DNA of 39,544 bases from Tannerellaceae bacterium (lineage in GTDB: Bacteria; Bacteroidota; Bacteroidia; Bacteroidales; Tannerellaceae). Position numbers and translations under genes: made by a program. The notes below the pieces were generated by a model. The model did no database searches. It had not been told where the DNA came from and saw only the letters and a list, made by a program, of their open reading frames with translations. Position 1 is the stretch's first letter. The number at the start of each line of letters is the position of its first letter. This document shows, piece after piece, positions 1 through 7,870 of the stretch. The DNA lies in NCBI GenBank assembly GCA_031285925.1, contig JAITVG010000066.1, forward strand, positions 1-39,544, written 5' to 3'.

Positions 1-1
1 T

Positions 2-47
2 CTGTTTTTAAGAGGAGCATAGCGAGCTATGTGACGAATAAAAACAG
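2..47. repeat. Nested palindrome, REP-like or terminator-like
   Basis: An outer perfect stem pairs CTGTTTTTA (2-10) with TAAAAACAG (39-47). A second perfect stem, CATAGC (18-23) with GCTATG (26-31), sits inside it. The symmetric T-run and A-run edges would let it act as a terminator in either direction. From memory, very similar 'catagcgagctatg' palindromes are scattered in Bacteroides-type genomes; that is recollection, not a search result. Confidence 0.55.
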
Positions 48-114
48 GAAAAGAGGCCAAAAACAAACGCAAAAGAAACTGATATAAATAATTCAAATAA
101 ATTTAAAACAGCTT

Positions 115-336
115 CTAACTTTGCGAACATACTGAATAGGGACAAACAGACTTAGTAATCATTAAAAATAAGTTGAAACAACTTATGCGGGCTTGATGAG
201 ATAAAAATAGCCGGAAATATTTATTACACAAAAATTGTCTTGCCCGCTCGTTCTCGACACGAATCAGAGAACGGTAATGTATCCAACTCAATTCGGGACG
301 CAGTGCGCCCCGAATCTTAAACTTCGGCAACTGCAA
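115..336 (-). pseudogene. DUF1016 (YhcG-type) nuclease gene remnant, central fragment
   Basis: The minus-strand reading contains LRPELSWIHYRSLIRVENERARQF, which resembles the LSWxHYRxLxRVExxxARxF core of the DUF1016 N-terminal domain (YhcG/PDDEXK nuclease family); positions are roughly 230-315. After RQF the reading loses all family similarity and soon stops, so the gene is truncated. It is joined directly to the 68-bp leader repeat at 295-362 that also precedes the second DUF1016 remnant at 7081-7377. The -7 box of that leader is TACCTTTG in the other copy and CACCTTTG here, so this copy is probably not expressed. Family assignment is from memory of the motif. Confidence 0.6.
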
Positions 337-362
337 AGGTGGTCAATTCTCGTGGATTGAGG
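295..362. repeat. 68-bp direct repeat, copy A (intact site)
   Basis: By eye this matches 7397-7464 at 65 of 68 positions, in the same orientation. It contains a minus-strand promoter-like leader next to a DUF1016 remnant. Weak similarity continues past its end (ggaa..ttttat.tgaa) into the sequence that follows the MITE-like element at 7865, so this copy shows what the other locus looked like before that element inserted. The rest of 363-497 contains no gene I can support; a minus-strand TACCTTTG box lies at 479-486. Confidence 0.8.
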
Positions 363-497
363 AATTTTATGTGAACTCCTTTGTCGAAGTAATACGAGTT
401 ATTTGAAAAGCGTAGAAAACAAAGTGTCTCTGAGCACGTTACACCTTACTTATCCATTTCGCTGCCGGGTACAGGGCGCAAAGGTAGGGAAAGTATT

Positions 498-1604
498 TCA
501 TTTTATTACTGCCTTATATATGGTTAGTTGCCTGTATGTCTGCCCCGGCCTTAATACAGTAGACGGAAAATTGGGTTTGTTTGGGGAATCGGGATAATGC
601 TGCGCTTCGAAACAGGCGCCCATTGACGAAGTATAATCAACGCCATGCGGGGTTTTTCTGTTTTTAGTGTTTAAACCGTGGGCGGTAAAAAAGCAAAGGC
701 CGGGTTCGGTCGTAAAGGTTTGCAGCAAACGACCGCTTTTCGGTTCGTACATCTCGGCGGCCAGTACCGGATTTCCGGGCGTTCCCTTTATGCAAAAGTT
801 ATTGTCGTAACCTTTGGGCAAGGCGATCATACGGTCGTTGATGACAGTCCACCGGCGCAAATCGTATGGCGTTCCTTCCACGTCTGCAATCTCTCCCGTA
901 GGGATAAGTTCATCGTCTGTCGGCGTATAGGCATCGGCGTAGATCCTGACCTGATGGTTGAGTACATTCTCCTTACAGGCCGTCAGATTGAAATAACTGT
1001 GGTTCGACAGGCTCACTACGGTAGGCTTATCCGTAGTGGCAGTGTAGTGGATCTGCAATTCATTGTCGTTGTTCAATACGTAATCCACCCGTACCTTCAG
1101 ATTACCGGGGAAACCTTCTTCCATATCGGCCGACAGGCAGGAAAGCGAAAGTGTGGCCGAGCGGTCATCGCTTGATGCAGTTGCGTCCCATACCTTGCTG
1201 CTGAAGTTCTTCCTGCCTCCGTGAATATTATGCTTGCGAAGGAAGTTGGCTGCCAAGGGATACTCCGTGCCGTCGAGGGTAAATTTGGCTCCGCCGATAC
1301 GATTAATATAACGTCCTACTATGCAGCCGAAAGCCGGGTGTCCGGCCAGATATTCGTCTAAAGATTCCAGTCCGAGCACGATATTCTCCATCTTCCCGTG
1401 CCTGTCGGGTGTATGAAATTCCACAACAATTCCGCCATAGTTGGTGATTTTGGCCACCACTCCATTGGAATTGGTCAGCGTAAAGAGATATACGGGTTTG
1501 GAATCAACCGAACCCCAGCCTTCAGTCTGCACCGAAGGCCGGTTGGTGGATGCGACGGCTGCAATAGCCATGATACTGAATAAGGTAATCAGACAGGATT
1601 TCAT
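498..1604 (-). CDS. galM: Secreted aldose 1-epimerase (galactose mutarotase)
   Basis: The 368-aa product interconverts alpha and beta anomers of free aldoses such as galactose. Residues 1-19 form a Sec signal peptide (MKSCLITLFSIMAIAAVAS), so the enzyme acts outside the cytoplasm, where it can handle sugar freed by the neighbouring glycosidases. Family signatures include GRYINRIGGAKFTLDG, the histidine motif VSLSNHSYFNL, and the glutamate motif TTEPGLCFF that carries the catalytic base. Length is normal for the family. It lies 13 bp downstream of the GH92 gene on the same strand and is the last gene of the operon. The presence of a mutarotase fits release of galactose by the alpha-galactosidase in the same locus. 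Confidence 0.93.
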   Translation of the reverse strand: MKSCLITLFSIMAIAAVASTNRPSVQTEGWGSVDSKPVYLFTLTNSNGVVAKITNYGGIVVEFHTPDRHGKMENIVLGLESLDEYLAGHPAFGCIVGRYINRIGGAKFTLDGTEYPLAANFLRKHNIHGGRKNFSSKVWDATASSDDRSATLSLSCLSADMEEGFPGNLKVRVDYVLNNDNELQIHYTATTDKPTVVSLSNHSYFNLTACKENVLNHQVRIYADAYTPTDDELIPTGEIADVEGTPYDLRRWTVINDRMIALPKGYDNNFCIKGTPGNPVLAAEMYEPKSGRLLQTFTTEPGLCFFTAHGLNTKNRKTPHGVDYTSSMGACFEAQHYPDSPNKPNFPSTVLRPGQTYRQLTIYKAVIK

Positions 1605-1617
1605 AATAAACCATTTA

Positions 1618-3774
1618 TTATTCGGTTGTAATCACCAGCTCTTTTCCTTTTTTCAGTTCATCATGCGAAATGAAGTAACCGTCTATCGGCTGTCCGTCGT
1701 ATGTGATATTGGAAATCTTTTTCCCACTGTTCACTTTTCTTACCGTAAAGGGAGTACCTTCCAAATCAAAAACAACGTGATCGAAAGCGGGAACCGTAAC
1801 GATATATTCAGGATCGGCGGGCGAAAGAGTATACAGTCCGACGGCATTTAGCACATACCATGCCGAAAGCCCTCCGGAATCGTCCATCCCTGCGTAGGCC
1901 AAACCTTCCTCGCCCATAGCGTAGTAATCGTTCATGATCGTATCTATTATTGCCTGGGCTTTCTCCTGTTTGCCGATATAATAGTACATGTACGGTATTC
2001 CCTGCGACGGCTGGTTGCCGGGACAATACTGCCCGATAAACGTGGTGAGGTTATAGGCTTCGTATCCTTCCCACGGAACGATAAACAACGAATCCAGTTT
2101 TTGTTCGAACGCATTCTCACTGGGATAAAGATCAATAAACCCTTTGGGATCGTGCGGTGCAAAAAAAGTAGATTGCCATCCGTTGGCTTCGCGGTACATG
2201 AATACGTAATAAGGATGACCGGGATCGTAGGGCGTCACCCAGTCGCCGTTTGCCAGACGCCCGCGCATGAAGCCTGTCGACGGATCGAACGCATTTTTGT
2301 AATTGGCCGAACGTTTTATCATTTTGTCATACGTTTCCGTATCGCCCAATTCTTTAGCCAGAAGCGCCACGGCGTAATCGTCGTAGGCGTATTCGAGCGT
2401 TTTGGTCACAGCTGCCTTTGCTTCGTCTACTTCAGTCCCGATTTTAGGATCCTTGACATCATTCTCGGCAATCCAACCGTTTTTATCGTATTCGTTAAGG
2501 TACAACCTTGCTCTGGGATTTTCCACAGTCGCATTGCGCACCATATAATAGTAGGCGCTGTCTACATCAAAACCGCGCAATCCCCGCAGGTATGAACCGG
2601 TAATAAACGGCGACGCATGATCGCCGTGAAAATATATCGGCATAAAGCCGGTGTATTTTGCCCTTTCGACAAGTGAACTGATCACGTCGCCGGTTACCTT
2701 GGGCGACAACATGCCCAGCAAAATCAACTTGTTCCGGTAATCATCCCAAAGTGCAGGGGTTGTATAATAATGAAACCCTTTGTTTACTACATTACGGCGG
2801 GGATCGACAAATTCCCCGTCGGCATCGCTGCGGAGCGCAGGCCACATAAACGAACGGTACAGACAGGAATAGAATATTTCATTCTGTTTTTCCGTTCCGC
2901 CAGCTACCTGCACTTTCGACAGCAATGTTTCCCATGTCCGGTCGGCCTCATCCGCTACCTGCGCGAAACTTTTGTCAATCATTTCCGTTTCCAGGTTTTT
3001 CTTTGCCTTCTCCACGCTGACAAATGAAAAGCCTATCTTCAATTCCAAAGGGTCTTTTTGACCGGAGAAATTAAGGAGCGTAATTCGTTCTCTATCACTG
3101 CTGATTGAATCTACGCTTTCTATGTCGTGATTTGCCACCGCATAAAAATAGATTGTTTCGCCTCTGCCTTGTGATCCGGAGAATGTATTCCGGTCTATTT
3201 GCCTGAACTCGTAGGGAGTTCCCGGCCGACGGCTATTTGTACGCGACAGATTGAGCAACAATTTCCTGTCATCACCGCTGCGGTACGTGAATTTGTGATA
3301 AGCACAACGCAGGGTAGAGGTCATTTCGGCATTGATACCGTAACGCTCCAAAAAAACCCGGTAATAGCCCGGACGCGCCGATTCGTTCTCATGGTTATAA
3401 CCCGAATGGTAATTATCGGCTGTTATTTCTCCGGTAAAAGGCAGAATGGGAACGTGCCCCAAATTCCAGTGCCCCATGCTGGAATGAAAGAAAGCGTAGA
3501 TAACGGTGTCTTCATACTGGTAGCCCGAGCCGCTGCCAAAGAGAGTTACGGGAGTAACCTGTACCATAGCGTTGGGCAACGATGCACCCGGAAATACTTC
3601 CGCCCCCCAAGCCCGATGGGTAGGTTCGTATCCGAGGTCGTCGCTGTCCCATAATGTTGCAGTACCGAAAAAAGGATTCACCTGATCGGTAAGACGTGTA
3701 GTGTTATTAGTCGGTGAGCAACATGCAAGCCCTGTCAATAACAACAAGACGGAAAAGAAAACAAATTTGTTCAT
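1618..3774 (-). CDS. GH92 alpha-mannosidase, secreted/lipoprotein
   Basis: The 718-aa product is a glycoside hydrolase family 92 enzyme, a calcium-dependent exo-alpha-mannosidase family. The N-terminus is hydrophobic and ends in TGLACCSP, a relaxed lipobox, so it is probably lipid-anchored. The GH92 N-terminal domain begins near residue 28 (TDQVNPFFGTATLWDSDD). The catalytic half has FMYREANGWQ with the likely acid Glu near 529, PGNQPSQGIPY near 586, and AGMDDSGGLSAW with the paired Asp base near 631. Most GH92 enzymes I know have GNEPSHH where this has GNQPSQG, so linkage or substrate preference may differ. It is a close tandem paralogue of the C-terminal part of the next gene upstream and is separated from it by 17 bp. 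Confidence 0.9.
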   Translation of the reverse strand: MNKFVFFSVLLLLTGLACCSPTNNTTRLTDQVNPFFGTATLWDSDDLGYEPTHRAWGAEVFPGASLPNAMVQVTPVTLFGSGSGYQYEDTVIYAFFHSSMGHWNLGHVPILPFTGEITADNYHSGYNHENESARPGYYRVFLERYGINAEMTSTLRCAYHKFTYRSGDDRKLLLNLSRTNSRRPGTPYEFRQIDRNTFSGSQGRGETIYFYAVANHDIESVDSISSDRERITLLNFSGQKDPLELKIGFSFVSVEKAKKNLETEMIDKSFAQVADEADRTWETLLSKVQVAGGTEKQNEIFYSCLYRSFMWPALRSDADGEFVDPRRNVVNKGFHYYTTPALWDDYRNKLILLGMLSPKVTGDVISSLVERAKYTGFMPIYFHGDHASPFITGSYLRGLRGFDVDSAYYYMVRNATVENPRARLYLNEYDKNGWIAENDVKDPKIGTEVDEAKAAVTKTLEYAYDDYAVALLAKELGDTETYDKMIKRSANYKNAFDPSTGFMRGRLANGDWVTPYDPGHPYYVFMYREANGWQSTFFAPHDPKGFIDLYPSENAFEQKLDSLFIVPWEGYEAYNLTTFIGQYCPGNQPSQGIPYMYYYIGKQEKAQAIIDTIMNDYYAMGEEGLAYAGMDDSGGLSAWYVLNAVGLYTLSPADPEYIVTVPAFDHVVFDLEGTPFTVRKVNSGKKISNITYDGQPIDGYFISHDELKKGKELVITTE

Positions 3775-3791
3775 GTTTATAAATTTAAAGT

Positions 3792-6700
3792 CTACTGTTC
3801 GGTTGTTATCACCAGTTCTTTGCCTTCTTTCAGATCATCGTGCGAGATGAAGTAGCCATCTATTTTCTGCCCATCGTATGTGATATCCGTAATCTTTCTT
3901 CCCTTGTTTCTTTTCGTGATGGAAAACGGAGTATCACCGAGTTTGAAATCGACGTGATCAAAAATGGGAACTGTAATGATATATTCGGGATCGGCAGGTG
4001 AGAAGCTGTACAGTCCAATGGCATTCAGCACATACCATGCCGACAGCCCGCCCTCGTCGTCCATTCCGGCGTAAGCCAACCCTTCCTTGCCCATACCGTA
4101 ATATTTATTCATCAGTATGTCTAATTTTTCCTGGGCTTTTTCCTGTTTATCGATGAAATAGTAATAGTAGGATATACCCTGGGCAGGCTGGTTTCCCGCA
4201 CAATACTGCCCAAACCATCCGGTTAGATTATCTGCCTCGTAGCCTGCAAAAGGGGTGGTAAACAACGAATCCAACTTTTGTTCGAAAGCCTGTTTGCTTG
4301 GGAATAACCCGATCAGCCCGTGAGGATCCTGCGGAGCGAAGAAGGTAGCTTGCCATCCACTCGTTTCACGAAACATATAAACATAATAAGGATATCCGGG
4401 ATCGTAAGGAGTTATCCAGTCGCCGTTATCCCAACGGCCGCGGATGAAGCCTGTCGACGGATCGAACAGGTTTTTATAATTACGGGAGCGTTGCATCAGC
4501 AGATTGTAATTGTCCATATCGCCCATTTCTTTAGCCAGTAGCGCTACGGCATAATCGCTGTAAGCAAATTCAATTGTTTTGCTTACGGCAGCTTTCGCTT
4601 CGTCTTCTTCGGTCTTCACCGTTGGATTGGAAACACGGTTTTCGGCAATCCAGCCTTTTTGCATGTATTCCTCAAGATAACGCCTGCCGCCTCTCCGGTT
4701 CGTTTGTGGTGGTACGGTTGCATTATTCAACTCGAAGCGATAGGCGCTCTCTACATCGAAATCACGGATACCGCGAAGATACATACCGGTAATGAACGCT
4801 GTGGAAAAGTCGCCGTGGAAGCCACTGGAAAGGTAACCGGATGCTTTTGCCCTTTCTATATCAGACCGGATGACATTGTTAGTCACTTCCGGCTCCATCA
4901 TTCCCATCAGCACCATTTTACATGACCATGTGTCCCAGTAGTTATTGCTGGTATAATAATCAAAACCCTTATTAACTACATTACCGCGTGATTCGGTGTA
5001 TTCGCCATCGGCATCGCTGCGAAGCGCAGGATATTGCAATGCCCGGTACAGACACGAATAAAATGTCTGTTTTTGCTTTTCAGTTCCGCCTTCCACCTGA
5101 ATTTTCGACAAAAGGTTTTCCCAGGTTTCGTCCGCTTCATCGACTGTTTGCGCAAAGCTTTTATTCATCATTTCCGCTTCCAGGTTTTTCTTTGCTTTTT
5201 CAATACTTACAAACGAAAAACCAATCTTCACTTCCAACGGATTGTTACTGTCTGCAAAATTTACGATGCTAAGTGTTTCCTTGCTGTTCTTTACAGAGTC
5301 GGTACTATTGATCTTGTGGTTTGTCACCGCGTAAAAATAAATATCGCTTTGAGAACCGCTAAATGTATTTTCATTTACTTGATTGAAAGTCCACCGTGAT
5401 TCCGCGCGCAGGCTATTCATTCGCGACAGGTTGAGTAACAGCTTTTTAGCATCTCCATCGCGAAATGTATATTTATGGTAGGCACAACGTAGCGTGGTAG
5501 TCATCTCGGCATTGATGCCGTAACGCTCAAGGAATACCTGATAATAGCCGGCTTTTGCCGATTCGTTTTCATGACTGTAGCCCGAATGATAATTATCGGC
5601 AGTTATTTCGCCGGTGAAGGGCAGAACAGGTACATGCCCCAATCCCCATTGTCCCTTGCTGGAGTGAAAGAAGGCATAGATATTTGGATCTTCATACTGG
5701 TAGCCCGATCCGCTTCCCCACATGGTTACGGGTGTTGCCTGTACCATCCCGTGAGGTAATGTCGCACCCGGGAAAGTTTCGGCACCCCAAGCCCGGGTAT
5801 AACCCTGTGCAGGTCGGCGTCCCTGTTCGGTAAGAACCGTACGAAATTCGGGATTAGGACTGGGCTTATAGCCAAGGTCTATGCTATCCCAAAGAGTAGT
5901 CGTTCCATAGAATGGATTCACATAGCGGGTAAACGTTTTCGTCCCGGATACGGGATAAGCTTCTATCAGTTTCTTCGCTTCTTCCGATTTAATAATGGAA
6001 ACAGTGCCATGACGCGCTTCGGAAGGGAAATCGACATTATCTGTCACAGACCAGTTGATCAGATCCGGAGAATAAGAAACTCCAAAACGATTGGTCATAC
6101 AATAGTCATAGAAAAGTAGCCATCCGGAGGAAGCCAAGTCTTTCGCAACGCTGGGGCCTTCCGTTATCACCGGAACGATCTGCCCTTGATTCAGCGGTCC
6201 TTCAATAATATGATAAGGCCCTTCCAAATTCTTGGATGTAGCTACACGAATTGCTCTTCTTTCACCGTTCTTTTCTCCAAATTCTTCTTCTTTGTGAAAC
6301 AGGTAGTAAGCGCCGTCATGCTCCAATAATGTGCCGTCGATCACTGAATAAGACGGTTCGAACAATACCTGGGCAGGCGTAAAAGTTTTCCAATCGCGAG
6401 TCTTACAATACCAAAGTCGGCTCTCTTTCCAACCGGCATCTTTGAACGATGAAGACCAAAATAACATATACTCCTCCGTTTTTTCATCGTAGAACCATTC
6501 GGGTGCCCAGATATTTCTTGCCAAAGCACCCTCATCATTCCGAGCCTCTTTCATTAATGGCAAAGCGCCTTCGACTTGCCAGTTTATTAAATCTTTCGAA
6601 GTGGCATACAGGCAGCCCGGCCCTACTTTCGCCCGGTCGAGTTCTCTTCCTCCACCGGTTGCCAAAAGTCGCCAAAGCCCATCGGGGCCGCGGCGGACAA

Positions 6701-6998
6701 AAGGATCGCGCATCTGCCGGCTCCACACAGGTTCATTGTCATTCAGCGCCGTCCAGTGTCGGCCGTCTGTGGAAAGAGCGATATGCAATTTTTCGACTTG
6801 CATCGGATCCGGCAGTGGAACTTCGATAATATTCCCTTTGGCATCGATTTCAATACGTGTCGGATAACGCTGTCGAAAATAAGTCAGCATATAAACATCT
6901 TTATCTCCCCCGATCTTTAACTCATTCCGGACATTAGGCTGTTGAGCGAATGAACCCATGGAGGCAGCAAACATCATTAAAATAAAAAAGAACTTCAT
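3792..6998 (-). CDS. GH43-like / GH92 fusion glycosidase
   Basis: This 1068-aa product has a signal peptide (1-19, cut after SFAQ) and two catalytic modules. Residues about 22-345 form a five-bladed propeller of the GH43 type: MRDPFV (D98), VIDGTLLEHDG (D221) and VITEGPSV (E280) match the Asp/Asp/Glu triad of that family. Residues about 355-1068 are a GH92 alpha-mannosidase with RETSGWQ (Glu about 878), AGNQPAQGISY (about 934) and AGMDDEGGLSAW (DD about 980). The GH92 half is strongly similar to the neighbouring 718-aa enzyme but carries an extra insert after DLGYKP (about 375-392). The fusion implies two linkages on one glycan are cut together. The exact GH43 specificity cannot be read from sequence. 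Confidence 0.88.
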   Translation of the reverse strand: MKFFFILMMFAASMGSFAQQPNVRNELKIGGDKDVYMLTYFRQRYPTRIEIDAKGNIIEVPLPDPMQVEKLHIALSTDGRHWTALNDNEPVWSRQMRDPFVRRGPDGLWRLLATGGGRELDRAKVGPGCLYATSKDLINWQVEGALPLMKEARNDEGALARNIWAPEWFYDEKTEEYMLFWSSSFKDAGWKESRLWYCKTRDWKTFTPAQVLFEPSYSVIDGTLLEHDGAYYLFHKEEEFGEKNGERRAIRVATSKNLEGPYHIIEGPLNQGQIVPVITEGPSVAKDLASSGWLLFYDYCMTNRFGVSYSPDLINWSVTDNVDFPSEARHGTVSIIKSEEAKKLIEAYPVSGTKTFTRYVNPFYGTTTLWDSIDLGYKPSPNPEFRTVLTEQGRRPAQGYTRAWGAETFPGATLPHGMVQATPVTMWGSGSGYQYEDPNIYAFFHSSKGQWGLGHVPVLPFTGEITADNYHSGYSHENESAKAGYYQVFLERYGINAEMTTTLRCAYHKYTFRDGDAKKLLLNLSRMNSLRAESRWTFNQVNENTFSGSQSDIYFYAVTNHKINSTDSVKNSKETLSIVNFADSNNPLEVKIGFSFVSIEKAKKNLEAEMMNKSFAQTVDEADETWENLLSKIQVEGGTEKQKQTFYSCLYRALQYPALRSDADGEYTESRGNVVNKGFDYYTSNNYWDTWSCKMVLMGMMEPEVTNNVIRSDIERAKASGYLSSGFHGDFSTAFITGMYLRGIRDFDVESAYRFELNNATVPPQTNRRGGRRYLEEYMQKGWIAENRVSNPTVKTEEDEAKAAVSKTIEFAYSDYAVALLAKEMGDMDNYNLLMQRSRNYKNLFDPSTGFIRGRWDNGDWITPYDPGYPYYVYMFRETSGWQATFFAPQDPHGLIGLFPSKQAFEQKLDSLFTTPFAGYEADNLTGWFGQYCAGNQPAQGISYYYYFIDKQEKAQEKLDILMNKYYGMGKEGLAYAGMDDEGGLSAWYVLNAIGLYSFSPADPEYIITVPIFDHVDFKLGDTPFSITKRNKGRKITDITYDGQKIDGYFISHDDLKEGKELVITTEQ

Positions 6999-7080
6999 TG
7001 TGTTGTTTTTTTTATGATTTAAATACCCTTATATACTGTTTCTTTGAATTTCAATATTACAAGTCACGAAGATATATACT

Positions 7081-7377
7081 TTATTGTTCATCTTCAATCA
7101 GTTTCCGGCTTTTTTCCAACTCCTTGACCAACTCTTCCTCGGTCGGTAGATAGAGTTTGTATTCGGAGGCGAACAAGTGGTCGCTATCGTTCATCACCGA
7201 ATATCGAACCACCGTGTTGTCACGCTCGGTGCAAAGCACGATACCGATGGTCGGCTTGTCCGTCTCGGTGCGCACATTCTCTTCAAAGGTTTCACGATTG
7301 GCTGTCGTATAAACTCGGTTGCGCGACTCGATAATGATCGCCCGAATATCGTTATACAAGGTTGTTAATCCATTCAT
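7081..7377 (-). pseudogene. DUF1016 nuclease remnant with internal deletion
   Basis: The 98-aa reading joins a DUF1016 N-terminus (LYNDIRAIIIESRNRVYTTANRE, residues 7-29) directly to a DUF1016 C-terminus (DKPTIGIVLCTERDNTVVRY and the tail ASEYKLYLPTEEELVKEL). Full-length family members are about 330-370 aa, so roughly 250 residues are missing, in frame. The remnant keeps a promoter-like leader: TACCTTTG on the minus strand at 7436-7443. It sits between two glycosidase genes of the PUL and has no evident role there. It could make a small protein, but loss of most of the nuclease makes activity unlikely. Confidence 0.72.
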
Positions 7378-7396
7378 TTTGTTGTCGTTATAAAAT

Positions 7397-7464
7397 GGGA
7401 CGCAGTGCGCCCCGAATCTTAAACTTCGGCAACTGCAAAGGTAGTCAATTCTCGCAGATTGAGG
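7397..7464. repeat. 68-bp direct repeat, copy B (interrupted site)
   Basis: This matches 295-362 at 65 of 68 positions in the same orientation, 7.1 kb apart. The last ten bases, CAGATTGAGG (7455-7464), recur at 7855-7864 on the far side of the MITE-like element, and the similarity to copy A resumes there. The two copies bound a segment holding galM, both GH92 genes and the DUF1016 remnant. Confidence 0.82.
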
Positions 7465-7854
7465 CTAAATCTTATTTTGGGCTAAATCTTATTTTGAGGT
7501 GCTAAGCGAAATATTCTCCAATCCGCAAAGCGCCTTTTTATCAGGCTATTACCATCTTTCCGGAAAAGATATTCTTGGTATGAAAAGTTAGTATATATAG
7601 TAACCCCCCACTCTTACCCCGATGCAAAAAAATTGTATAGGTAGTATTTCTCCGTACTACCTATACTACGGCGCCGTGGTATATATAGTACGAGCGCGTA
7701 CTATATATAGAAACACTTTTTAACATTTCGTAATGCGTTGGGAGTGTGGGTGTTAGTTTAGTGAGGCTCTTCTCCCTTCTTCGGGAAATTAGGGTGCCTT
7801 TACACCATAATATATACGCGCGCGAGGGTTAGCACCTCAAAATAAGATTTAGCC
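7465..7854. mobile_element. MITE-like element with 26-bp perfect terminal inverted repeats
   Basis: Positions 7480-7505 and 7829-7854 are perfect 26-bp inverted repeats (inner ends ...GAGGTGCTAA / TTAGCACCTC...). The left end also has a tandem duplicate of the outer 17 bp (7463-7479 repeats 7480-7496). Direct repeats CAGATTGAGG flank it (7455-7464 and 7855-7864), as expected for a target duplication. The interior of about 320 bp has no coding capacity and contains the hairpin element at 7635-7737. No transposase is visible in the window, so it would depend on one elsewhere. The stretch 7378-7870 holds only this element and the repeat. The element ends 16 bp past the alpha-galactosidase stop codon. 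Confidence 0.8.
7635..7737. repeat. Triple-hairpin palindromic element, copy 1
   Basis: A hairpin GTATAGGTAGTA-(8 nt)-TACTACCTATAC is followed by the self-palindrome CGGCGCCG, then a hairpin TATATATAGTA-(cgagcgcg)-TACTATATATA, and then a conserved tail GAAACACTTTTT plus CATTTCG.AATGCG. The same layout and length (103 bp) recur at 22037-22139, and a shorter version at about 32945-33036. This copy is inside the MITE-like element. Confidence 0.8.
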
Positions 7855-7870
7855 CAGATTGAGGAACCTT

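Noticed and set aside
116..123. Plus-strand promoter TAACTTTG near the window start
   Set aside because: The box matches TAnnTTTG, but no -33 element and no plus-strand gene follow; chance matches are likely in AT-rich DNA.
403..597. 64-aa plus-strand frame after the DUF1016 remnant
   Set aside because: It runs into galM antisense and has no family similarity.
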